From Pholiota molesta (Eukaryota > Basidiomycota > Agaricomycetes > Agaricales > Strophariaceae), in NCBI GenBank assembly GCA_014925825.1, contig JACGCK010000001.1:310001-374000 (forward strand): 64,000 nucleotides of DNA, in the 5' to 3' direction. Below, one piece after another: positions 1-10,384 of this stretch. Below the pieces are notes generated by a model, which saw only the letters and a list, made by a program, of their open reading frames with translations, did no database searches and was not told where the DNA came from. Position 1 is the first letter of the stretch, and every line of letters starts with the position of its first letter. Position numbers and translations under genes: made by a program.

Positions 1-1
1 C

Positions 2-453
2 TACTATCTTGAACTCACCAGGATGGAACCGGCGAGACTCCCACGTTCTCTTGGATATGCTCATCCGGTCTCTGATCTGGCACCACACCAAAAGTTGGCA
101 CTATATCAAGGCAGCTGGTCACTTCGATACTACTGGTCGGACGCCCGACAAACAGTCCCGCTGGAAGACGAACACTTTGATTGCTGTGATCCAGATGCTC
201 AGCACAACTGCCTCGTTGTCTGGAATGAAGGTTGGAAAAAAGCGGCTGATTATGAACGGGGCTTAGAACTTTTCGATCCACTGGGAGAACTGATAGATGT
301 CAGATTAGAATCTCAATGCCGTCGATGCTTGTGGTTATGCTCCTTGTGCGGTGGACTTTATCTCTCGCACGATAAAAGCTTAAAAAACAGTCTTGCCGAC
401 CATTTTCTTGGACCCTGCCTGTCTCGATGCCAAATGCGGAGTCTTCATCCTAG
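2..453 (+). CDS. BTB/POZ-type protein, 3' part only (window edge)
   Basis: This is the C-terminal part of a protein paralogous to the full gene just downstream. Both share the order LTRM, then PHQKLALYQGS, then LR-x-YWS, then VW-x-EGWK, then FDPL, and end in ADHFLGP followed by a short tail. These features belong to the region C-terminal to the BTB domain in agaricomycete BTB families; the BTB domain itself lies left of the window. As read, the frame runs past the expected stop to base 523. A one-base shift near 415-425 gives a tail equivalent to the neighbour's and a stop at 451-453. The biochemical role is unknown. Such proteins are usually guessed to be protein-interaction adaptors, but nothing here proves it. 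Confidence 0.55.
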
Positions 454-685
454 TTATGTTAATGATCATAGATCTAATCGAATAACGTGCATGTGTATAA
501 ATTCTCATGTAGGCATCGACTGAGAGCTGTCAGCCTATCTCGCATCCAGAATGGTTTCGTCTGCTAGCTTCGGGGTCAGAAAATAGAGTAAATTAAAGGA
601 AGAGCCATCGACACGTGAACGTTCTCGATCGATCAGTCGACTGACTGTCACTTATTACTAACTTCTTCGACGCTCTACTTGTCCT

Positions 686-1984
686 ATGGATGTACGCTCG
701 CCCAAACGCCAGAGAAGTGATTCAAGTGCTGGAGTGGACAGTACGGCCGGTAGTATCCCGGTCGCCTCACTGAAAAGCCAATTGTCCGCGATGAGACTTA
801 CTATCGAGAGACGGGGGATTGTGTCATTTAGTGGATCGGTGCTCTTCAAGGTCTTTATATCTTCCGCTCCTCGATTTTCTAGATATCTGAAAAAATGTTG
901 TAGATACACCGTCTCTTGCTAGAGAGAGAAACGTCTGCATTCTCGAACATGTTCAACCTGCCGCAAGGAAATACAGGCAGTCAAGTAAATTCAGACGAAA
1001 ACCCTCTCGTACTGCACGATGATGTAAATGACTTCCGGGCCCTTTGCTGGATTCTGTATGCACTGTGAGATTTACATCTCCTGCACTTCATCCTGCCGCT
1101 CTCATTCAATTTGCACCTCAAGTCCAACAGAGTATAGTCAACAGCACTCGATCGATACAGCCAACATACAGAAACTCGTCTCATTATTTCTGATTTCTCA
1201 CAAATATCACTTCGAAGCACACGAAACATTTGCTCGGGATTTGCTTGCCAAACATTGCAGTACTTTCATTGCCAGGCACCCTTTCAATCCGAGATTCCTG
1301 ATTCCGAGACAACGCCACTATTTCAACAGATGCCCGGAAAGTCGTCTTGAAGCCATCTTGCGGATTGTCATTTTGACCGAACAAACTTTTGAACTACCTC
1401 CTTCCTTAATTCAAAAAATCTGGAAGAATCGTTTAAAAGAGGCAAATGCTTCGATTTCTTATGCTCTTGGAGTCGGAGAGGCGCTAGGACTTCGAGAATT
1501 TGTCGGTGAACTCTATTATATTGAACTTACCAGGATGAAACCAATGCCACTCGAAGGTTCACCCGCCTATGTGTATCCAGTCATTTCTGCTTTGGAACCC
1601 CACCAAAAGCTGGCATTATATCAGGGCAGTTTGTCGCTTCGATGGTACTGGTCGAACACCCTACAAATGTCACGGTCCCAGCTGGAACAATTCAAATGTG
1701 ATGATGATTCCGATGGTGAATGGCACCACTGTCTATCTGTCTGGCGAGAAGGTTGGAAAGAAGTTGATTATAATGGATGGGATTCAAGACCTTTTGATCC
1801 ATTGAAAGAGATGTCAAAAGTCGTCAGTCGAATCATGGAACGTGGCCACGAGGAAGGGAGTTGGGCTCCTTGTGCATTACCTCTTATAGCACACATGCAA
1901 GAATGTCTAGAAGAGAATATTGCTGACCATTTTCTTGGACCCCCCCTTCCTATTTCGACATCAGATGTAGAGGCTTCATTGTAG
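686..1984 (+). CDS. BTB/POZ domain protein
   Basis: The start is the ATG at 686 (MDVRSPKRQR). An N-terminal BTB-like stretch follows: RDETYYRETGDCVI, then VLFK, then TSAFSNMFNLPQ, then NDFRALCWILYAL. The C-terminal half is one open frame containing DTANIQKL and SHKYHFE, the usual segment after the BTB core. Two introns are supported: about 856-939 (GT...AG, joining VLFK to RETSAFSNMF) and about 1064-1118 (gtgaga...caag, joining ILYAL to PTEYSQ). Two one- or two-base shifts remain, near 770 and 834, and both are explained by a missing homopolymer base. The gene is the tandem neighbour of the fragment at 2-453. The BTB fold predicts dimerisation or adaptor use; the actual target is unknown. Confidence 0.6.
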
Positions 1985-2221
1985 TGAATACTGTTATCAT
2001 ACATACATAATCGAACCATGTCCACGTGTATAAATCCTCGAGTAAAGTCAAGCACGGATTTGGTTCATTGGGCCTATTCAAAGAAACAAAATTTTTAATC
2101 CTAATAAATGATGTCTTCTCCCCAGAAAGCTTGGACTTTCAAGAGACGTTCTTCTTTAGCAACCTCAGAAGGCCATCGAGCAAGACGATTGAGGAATTTA
2201 GCTACAGAGATAATTAGTCCA

Positions 2222-3696
2222 CTAGTCGAGAACTAAGAGCCAGTCAGAAGGAATACCTTTTGGACCCCGACCCTGCGCACTAAGGTCCGCAATTATTTCA
2301 TTGTAATCATCGTATCCAGGCGTCCATTCAGTTCCGTCAGGCATAGGATATCCACGACCATCCATAATTGCCAAGTACCAATCCTCAACGAGCATGAATT
2401 CATCTTCACGAACCCCCGCCTTTTTCCAATTCTCAATAATCATTGTGATATCTGGACAGAAGGATGCCCCGGTTCCAAAAAATAATGCTTCTCCGCCTCC
2501 CTGCCCTATCAGGCTGCGCAGGACGGACATATTTGCTTGTGGGGTAATTCGGACCCTTCCATGCGTCGATCTGGCAATCGCGGCTGCAATAAGAAACAAC
2601 CTTGCACCGCGAGCAGCGCTGGAAATCTTTTCCTGCACTCTGGTAGGAATTCGAACATTTGTAGGCTGAGCAATGGCGGTCTGTACGAAATGTGCGGATT
2701 GCAAGCAGCACCGTACGGTCAGGATCTCGGCAGGCCGCAGAATAGGGAACGTATTGGAATCTAGACGCTCCACCTCTGGGTGCACAGGCATATCAGGACG
2801 AGGATAAAGGTGCATATGGAAGAATCGGAAAAGGTTCTGTCCCAACGCCATGAACGTATTTGCGTCTTTAATTTCATAGGATGGTATTTTCGGGTCACGA
2901 CATAGATAAAGGAGTATTGAGCAAAGCTGCATGACTTTAGTTTCGCATCCGCGCATGAGCTCCCCGTAGCAGTCGCATTTTGTCTTGGTCAATGCGAAGA
3001 CATTTCGAAAATACGTAGCGTAGTCCGATACGCGGAACTGAAATCTCTGCGTGAGGCGCATGCGACCAAGCTCGTCCAGACCCTGGTAAAATCAGCCATG
3101 GTTAAGTCGACGAGCTGTCGACAAGAGTCTGCGACGGCATGCGAGAATCTGTATTTCACGAGGCTTGGAATAACCAAAGTTTCACATATGCGCAAGACCA
3201 GGCCGGTTATATGGAAGATTATGGTATCGGGGACGAAGCGATACCATTGAAGCATGCTTTCCACGAAGCTGTCGGCGCCATAGGGAATGAGATCGGTCGG
3301 ATTGCATGGCCAAGATCGGGATATTCCTTTGGCCACGGATGTGATACCGCTGTCGCGGATGAAAGTGGACAAGACACAGAAATATCGATGATAAATGCAC
3401 ATCGATTGGAAGTAAATGCTCCTGACTCGCCCTTCTCCATATGCATCTAGCCATTGGTGCCCCTGCCCACAGCAATCCTTTCTCGTGATACCTTTCAATG
3501 GTGGGATCTCCTTTCGACAGGAACATTCAGATAAACGCGTCAACAGCCTATCCAGCTGCTTGTCTGTGCGTTTCAGCAGCAGAATGCAAGTATCCCGTCC
3601 CAAAATGTGGGATCCTGCTTCGGTATTTTGGAGAGAAGTCCCATGTTTACCGCCCTTTCCAATGCTTTGCACTCTAAAAAAGCGCCATTCAGGCAT
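2222..3696 (-). CDS. MYND-type zinc-finger protein
   Basis: An N-terminal half of about 230 residues with no recognised domain (MPEWRFFRVQS start at 3696) leads into a region ending in a MYND finger at about 2540-2660. The visible finger is YKCSNSYQSAGKDFQRCSRC, then SYCSRDCQ, then a His-x3-Cys end (HKQIC). The C-terminus is a well-conserved-looking block (GTEWTPGYDDYNEII) ending at the stop at 2222. The second Cys of the first zinc pair is not obvious (Q where C is expected). Three one-base shifts break the frame around the finger (near 2555, 2535 and 2665), and a fourth break or very short intron lies near 3080. All three finger shifts are repaired by one extra homopolymer base. This family is large in Agaricomycetes and its function is unknown; MYND fingers generally bind proline-rich peptides. 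Confidence 0.6.
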
Positions 3697-4222
3697 GGGC
3701 CGCAGTGTTTGGGTTGTGCGGGTCGCTTATGGAGGACAAAATAAATTCAGCGGATTTGGCGACATTTTCTGAGGAGCTCTGCGGCGTAGAAGTTTTTTGG
3801 TTTTCGACGTGGCGGCATAAGGAGAGGTTCGATATAGGCGTGTCCTGGGCGTGTCGCGAGGAGCCATGTATGTACGTGACTGACACTGGCTGACATCCCC
3901 GAATTTTTTGGATCATGGATTGGATCTGTGTTGAGCCACTCGACAGTGGATTCTGCTTTTGCAAAGCTTTAACAATTGATAGTTGAGCTTCGATAGCTAT
4001 AAGGCCTTCGATTTGGCCTCGAACTGTACACGGAATGCCTTGGAACGGAATGCGGGAGTTGGCGGGAGATGATGACCGCGAATACTTGAATGAGTGTCAC
4101 GTGCTTATGGGCCTTGCTGAAACTAAGCAGAAACACACTATGACGTCTGTGAACGTTAAAGCACGGCACCCAAACACGACACGACGACGACAACGACAAC
4201 GACAACGACCACATAAGAGCCT
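3697..4222. promoter_or_regulatory. Divergent promoter region, MYND gene / LARP7-like gene
   Basis: About 525 bases separate the two start codons. The region holds a CACGTG E-box at 4098-4103 and an ACGACA-type simple repeat at about 4179-4210, which would fall in the 5' leader of the LARP7-like gene. No convincing coding frame is visible. Confidence 0.45.
4179..4210. repeat. Simple repeat, (ACGACA)-type
   Basis: A run of CGACAA/CGACGA hexamer and trinucleotide units lies directly upstream of the start codon of the LARP7-like gene. It is a microsatellite and has no coding support. Confidence 0.7.
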
Positions 4223-6178
4223 ATGTCGTTTGAATTCATTCCCCGCTCTGTAAAAAAGAGGCGAATAGAGTCAGAAGCATCGACTTCCCTTAGCACAGAT
4301 GACAAAGTGAGCACCCAGTTTTCCATGTGGCAGCATCCAGTATGATCTCAATTCGCAAATGAGAATCTAGGCCCTGCTCAACAGGAAGATCATAGACCGA
4401 CAACCACCAAAGATACAATAACTAAGTCCATTTCAAAACAAGCATATGCTGTATCATCGTCAACTTCTGTCGCAAAGTTGAAAGACACCGGGACCCGACT
4501 TAGAACAACTGGCTGCTTTGATTTGGCTTTCATTGTCAGACTATGCTACATGGGCCGACGTCGATTGCGTCGGAAGATAGACTGGAGTTCTGATGTACAA
4601 AGTCATAAGGATCGAGAGCAGGATAATGCCAATGGTACATCAAACGAAGGTCGCGGATGTATGTCTCTCTCCACTGTTCTTCTTCGCAACCTAATGACTA
4701 ATTATGATCTTTTGCAGATACTCCTCTATCTTATCTCTTCCAATGTTCACCCGTATTCGTCCAAGCGTCGTCTTCAGCTTCTTTCGTACATCACCCAGAG
4801 ACGATATATGTTAAAGCTTTGCGTACCCATGCTGCCCAGCTCTTTGATGTCCGTCTCGTTCTATCTTCCGAAGAACCTCTTTTTGGCCACGAGGCCACTC
4901 GCAAGTGGTCCAGTTCTTCTGGGACGCAAACGGGCTATGAAGTTCGTGTTAAGCCTCATCTGACAGCAGGCGGAAAGGGCTCGAATGAGTATGGAAAGGC
5001 TGACTGGGACAGGCTCACAGTCTATGTGGTTAGAATCCTTCTTCTGATGATCTGCTATAGCCAACTGATAGTATTTCAGGAAAATATTCCGATCCAATAT
5101 CGAAGCTTGCCTGGTACCATGAAATTTATCACTACCCTCTTTTCTTCGGTACCTTCCTCAGAGGCGCAGTACTCTAAAATCCAACGTATTACCTTCCCGC
5201 CTCATCATCGAGATCAGCCCAATTCTATACCGACATGCAAAGGATTTGCACTCATCACGCTTTCAAGTTTACAAGATGCGAACTTTTTGTTGGAAAGATG
5301 GCCATGGGATACACCGTCAAAGAATCTCTACCCAAAAGAACAGGGGGCAGACCCGAGTTATTCTCATACGCTGCATGATGCTGTCAAATTTGGCTTCGCT
5401 CCATAAGCAAAGAACGCTGGGAAGGGCTGAAGGCCGAATATCTGCTCTTTCGACAGCAACTAGTTGAAGAAATGAATGAATTCCAAGAACAGGAACGGAC
5501 TATCCGCGGCATGCCCAAGGGAAATCGGCCAAACCTGGTCCGAACATAGAACAAACTATTGCTCCCTCCGAAACCGGCCAAATTCAAGTAAAGCTGCGCC
5601 TAGAGGAGCATCCTTAATTCATGCCACTTCCTCGTATCCATCGGGATGTCTGGTCTTCGTGCGGAACCTGCACTCTCAAACAAATAAAACTACGTTGCGA
5701 GCGTTGTTTGCGCAGGCCTGGAAAGACAATGATGGTAAACCTTCCAGTAGCAAGTCCGACGATGGCATAGACTACCTCGATTATATGAAAGGAATGGACA
5801 GCGTATGTTCAATTTACTTTCCAACTATCCATTGAGGTCTGACTCTGCTACATTTCTCAGTGTCACATCCGTCTGAGCACACCGCTGCACGCCGAACAAT
5901 TCGTTGAATATTTCTCAACGCACCCCACGGTGCAGTCATCTGGCTTAGACGGTACTGGATCGCCCTTGGTACCCTCCCAAACTTCCTCGAAACCGATTAT
6001 GCCCGAATTAGTATTGGGAAAACGAGAAGAGGTGTATTGGGAAAAGGTGCCTGAAAAAATCCGAAAGCAAGCGGTAGACAAGGCTCTAAAGCTCATGGGC
6101 GACGGTACTGGAGGAGAGGAGCAAGATGCAGATGATACAGGAACAGCGAATAGACATAAGAAGAGGCGAGGAAAATAG
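4223..6178 (+). CDS. LARP7: La-related protein, LARP7/Pof8-like, with C-terminal xRRM
   Basis: The start is the ATG at 4223 (MSFEFIPRSVKKRR, basic). A GT-AG intron follows codon 25. A La-motif-like segment comes next (EQLAALIWLSLSDYATW, then RRKIDWSSD, then GYTPLSYLFQCSP), then RRM1 at about 5000-5330 (TVYVENIP, then CKGFALITLSS). The C-terminal xRRM lies at about 5630-6165: GCLVFVRNL, YMKGMDSCHIRLSTP, and the helix with REEVYWEKVPEKIRKQ. That last helix is diagnostic of the LARP7/p65/Pof8 class, whose members bind Pol III or telomerase RNAs. About five one-base shifts interrupt the frame (for example TT at 4565-4566). The role is inferred to be telomerase RNA, U6 or 7SK-type RNP biogenesis in the nucleus; which RNA cannot be told from sequence. 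Confidence 0.7.
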
Positions 6179-6275
6179 GGCATTCAATACTTAGGATGTA
6201 TAGACCTTAACATTTACATCAGACGGAATGGACGCATACATAGCCGCAAATCATTAATATGCATTATCCATTGCA

Positions 6276-9200
6276 TCATGTATCATCTCCCATACCACCG
6301 TTTCCTGTTACTCGGACAGCAATGATATTCCCTTCAGCATCCTTTGAAACCTGCACCAGGAAACTGCCATCACCTCCCGTGTACGATGAGATACCACCCG
6401 GAATATGGTATCTGCCATCTTCCGATCCAGAAAGCACCAATCTCGCCAAAAATCCTTCATAGTCACTCTTGCCAGTCAGGGCTACCATCGAACTTGGGCG
6501 CAAGGTTCCACGAGACACGATAGCTGCCACGCCCGCGTCTGTCGAGACCCATCCTTGATCCTCCCAGGTGAGGTCTGAAGGCAAAGGTGTCGGTTCTTCT
6601 GTTTGGGGTCGAGAGAAGGCAGAAGCGGGGGCGGTCAGGTCGATGGTACCGGACCTAATCCATTGGATCCAGATCAAGAATTCCATGTCATTAGGGCCTT
6701 CCATTTCCCGATAACCACTCTCCCATATTCCCACTTTACAGTTTTCTACCGTCACTGTTCCAGAAGATCCTGGAGGATGGATCATGAGATCCCAATGACA
6801 AGAGCACGGTCGCCCTCGATACCGATTTCAAAGAGCGGCGGCGCAGCAGCGAGTATGTCGGAAAAGCGCTTGCGCATACGTACAACCTCTTTCTTAGTTG
6901 CTTCGGCATCTTCGGAAGGAGGAGTTGGCATTGGCAATTTGACCAGCCCAATCCAATCAAAAGTCGCCACCTTACGAAGTGGCGGGTAATCCTCCGGGAG
7001 GGAGGTGGGCTGTAAGAATATAGGAAGAGGCGTTTCAGAGTCATCGAACTTGAAGGTGCGACAAAGCTCCCCCGAGTCCTCGTTAGCAAATTCCACCGTT
7101 TTAATAATTCTTGCGTCGAGGTCCAGCCCCCACACATAGGCCAGGTAAACTGGGTCCAGTTTTGGTTCCACTTTGCGACGTTTGTTGTGAGGCAAGCGCA
7201 TTTCTGTGGTTTGTACCTCTGGATCGGCGCTTTGATATAACACTGTACGTCCTAGAAGCGATCGAGCTTGATCAGCTGTAAGAGGAATGCGAGCCTTGCT
7301 TCCAATAAAGTGGGTGATATGCGCAGCCGACGAAGCTGGATGGAAGATGTAGTAATCATAGAATAGGAGGACTTTTTGGGTAGAAGCAAAGTTCGAGCAA
7401 TGAGAGGAGGGTACGTTGACCGAGCAGTCAATTCTACACCATCACCGATAAACTGTACGGATGAAATTTCTTGCCATGGACCCGGAACATTTGGCGTTTG
7501 GATCCAATGCGGTGGAGGCTGAGGAGCCGAGACTGAGTATTGACGTTGAAAGGGCCAAAGAAGACGAAATGGCGGTTGCTGATGTTGAAGGTCCTGAGCG
7601 CCATCACGACGCGTGTACGAAATCGAAGTACTCTCCAATAATACGTCTGCTACGGTCCCCTGTGTAAACCACTGCGGTCCAATGTGCAACGCCGTCGCTG
7701 AGCTATCGGTGGTGGATTTGTTGGTAATGAATAGGTCGAAGTTGGAAACAGGGAAAAATGGATGTCTGTGCCTGCCATTTATTTCCTCTACAAATCGAAC
7801 GAGAAGGGCTTGAATTGGTTCTAATGGGCTTGCATCCAAAATCAAGTCGTCATATTTTCTACGATCGGCATGTTTGCTGAAGGATGCATCCTCCACCGAT
7901 GATGTATCTCGGAAGATTACTTGGAGGCGTTCCTTCGAATCGAGCGAATACAGTGATGGCCTCAACAACAAGTTACTAGAAGGGTGTTGCATCCTTTTGG
8001 CGATAGAATATAACCTGCACACAAGATCTTGCTGATCTGAATTATTCGATTTTTCAATATTCGACGCAGATTGTTCAAGAGCGAGTTTGATACCAGCAAA
8101 CTGCAAAGTCATTGTTGATCAGATTGCAGCGGAAAGCCCATTTAAAGGATGGTGTTGTAACACTTACGACTATGTCATCAGCTGTTTTTGGCAGGGCTTC
8201 GAAGTAATCGGCCAAGGTTCGCACCGCCTGAGATCATTTAGGACATCATTTAGTTTCGCCAATCTTATTCTATGCGATATCCACGCTCACCGAAAAATCG
8301 CCGGTCTGACAAGCTAATTCCATAGCTTCTATCTTTTGCTGAATATTGGCCCTGGAGAATTCAGGGATCGCCCTAGGATCCACTGCATCAGAGAGCCTCG
8401 TCGCGTAGATAATCTTTCCATCATCGTCAAGAGAATCTGATTGTATAAGAATTTCGTGGACAATTTTGAGATGATCGAAATGTGGAATGTAAGGGACTTC
8501 GAGTAGTCTTCGCAGAGCGGGAATTATTTGAGAATTCTTCTGTATCTGGATCCAATTACATTTAGAGCAATCCAGCCAGTATTTAGACGATGGTAAACAT
8601 ACTTGAGATGACGCATCAAAAAAACCAAGGATTTTTCTAAACTTTTCAATATACCACTGGCCGTAAGGCACATAAGTAAGATAAAAACTATGGCTTGCGT
8701 TACAAAGTATCCTTACCGACAAAGCGTGCGATCCTGGACTCAAAACATGGCTCTCTATGTCAGCTGTCCACTCAGACGCTTTGACCAAAAGATCTAGATT
8801 TCTGAAGGATAAAAGATATCAATAGAGTAGATATAACATGCTGTTCAGATGACACACCCATTAGTACTCAAGTCTTCATTCAGAAGGATGAGATATATTT
8901 TCTTTTGGAGGGCCTTGCAACGTTCCTGCAGTAAACTGATATCGAGGTCTAGACCTCCGGGATGTGCCAGGAGATATTCTGTGGCTAGCAGCATTTCATC
9001 GACGAGGTTTTTGGAAGGCTTTTAAAGACACTGAATGAGGGATAATGATAGTATTTATACAGCCAAACGTACCTCCGTTACATATTTCCCAGAGATTTCA
9101 TCCGATTTCTCCCAGATTGCAAGGGCTTCACTAGCGTTGGAGATATCCTACGTGATAGTATTAGAAAGTTTATCCATTTCCAAAGCTGCGAAAGTCCAAC

Positions 9201-9364
9201 ACAACGTACCTGCTCGTTGAGCTCTTGGACAGGGAATCGTGGCAAAATCGCCGTCTTGAAGGCGGTATAAGCATCATCAAGTGATTGGTTGATGAAGGAG
9301 GTATGAAGACGTATTGTTCCCTGGGTGGGCGCGTTGCACGCTCGGCTTTGGTCCTGGGCGCCAT
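6276..9364 (-). CDS. Unrecognised multi-exon protein, about 900 residues
   Basis: I do not recognise this protein. The likely start is the ATG at 9364 (MAPRTKAERATRPPREQ, basic), and the stop at 6276 follows GGMGDDT. Coding segments in order: helical N-terminal exons (TSFINQSLDDAYTAFKTAIL; LVDEMLLATEYLLAHPGG; LLQERCKALQKKIYLILL), a segment at 8270-8560 (IIPALRRLLEVPYIPHFD), a long exon 7252-8112, and a C-terminal part 6276-7243 with a basic patch (LPHNKRRKVEPK). The N-terminal half looks all-helical; the C-terminal third looks mixed alpha/beta. No transmembrane segment or signal peptide is seen. A one-base shift near 6790 separates the last two open stretches. It converges with the LARP7-like gene (97 bases between stops) and diverges from the formin. 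Confidence 0.5.
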
Positions 9365-10384
9365 AAGAGCAGTTGACCTTGTAGTTCAACCAGTTCAACA
9401 AGGCTTCCCGCCCCCTTAAATAGATGACCCCGCGGCGGCAAGATGCGTTCTCCATCCAGCAGCTTCTTCAACTTGGAAGGTCATCAACTACAATTTTAGA
9501 ACGGCGAGCAACGATGATTCTTGTGCAATGATCTTCTTGAAAGGAATAAAAACGAGTCAGGAGGGTTTCAAGCTGTTGATTACTCGCGGATTCTGGTCCT
9601 TGAAATTTGCTTGAAGGAGATTCGAAAGAACTGCACCAGCGACCATCGACGTTCTGATTATATAACCTTCATGTTAAGCGGCGGGAATAGCCGAATGTCT
9701 GTGTAGACTTGAGTTTGACAATGATTCTGAGGCTCGACTTGGGCTCGACCCACTCGAGCACGAGTAGGTCGACAGATTCAGAAGATTGTCTAGTTAAGTA
9801 GACTCTTGAGAATTTTTCTATGTCCGGGGATAAATCGTGACGGACGGGCGTGAATTGCCTGATGACATACAACTTTCCCGCTGTAAACTTTTTTGAGTTT
9901 TGCATGTAAACGAAGCAGGGATCACAAATTACAGGAAAAATCCGTCAGGAATTGGGTCGATCTACTGATGAATGGAAGAGGTTGAGGTGTTCTGCGTTGC
10001 ATGAGCCGATTCTCTATACATATGCCACCGAATTATGCACAAATATGGAAATGAGCAAATTCAGTAACCTTGGTGTTCGCGCCGCGTCGGAACCACGTGG
10101 TCGTCCTGAGAGTTCATGACATCCCTCTCTTGTTATGGGACAGTTATATTGTTCGAGTCAACGTCGTTTCGGCCTATTACACTCGACAACGTCGCCCAAT
10201 CAGTAGATCTCATCGCTGGTTTCAAGTGGCTCACCCGCTGGAATCTGGCAGCACCATTCCTAGGTTTACAGAAATCTATTCCTGATTGTATTACTGAGGT
10301 GATCAGCACTTGCTATCTTGCCGATATTTCTTCGTTCCAACAGACGCGAAACAACGCGTCATTCGAAGGGATATCCTTGCTTGT
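9365..10384. promoter_or_regulatory. Divergent intergenic region upstream of the formin
   Basis: About 1 kb between two divergent start codons. It contains a CACGTG E-box with flanking symmetry (CCACGTGG, 10093-10100). Short open frames here (for example 10116-10388) carry no recognisable protein features. The true formin start could lie slightly further left if an upstream exon exists. Confidence 0.35.

Noticed and set aside
3069..3110. A 29-nt intron in the MYND gene joining its two long open stretches
   Set aside because: It has GT...AG ends on the minus strand but is shorter than any other intron here; a missing base is equally likely, so I left it undecided.
4223..6178. Calling the LARP7-like gene, formin, MCM6 and others pseudogenes because of frame breaks
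   Set aside because: Breaks are single missing bases in homopolymers, family motifs are intact on both sides, and several of the genes are essential and single-copy.
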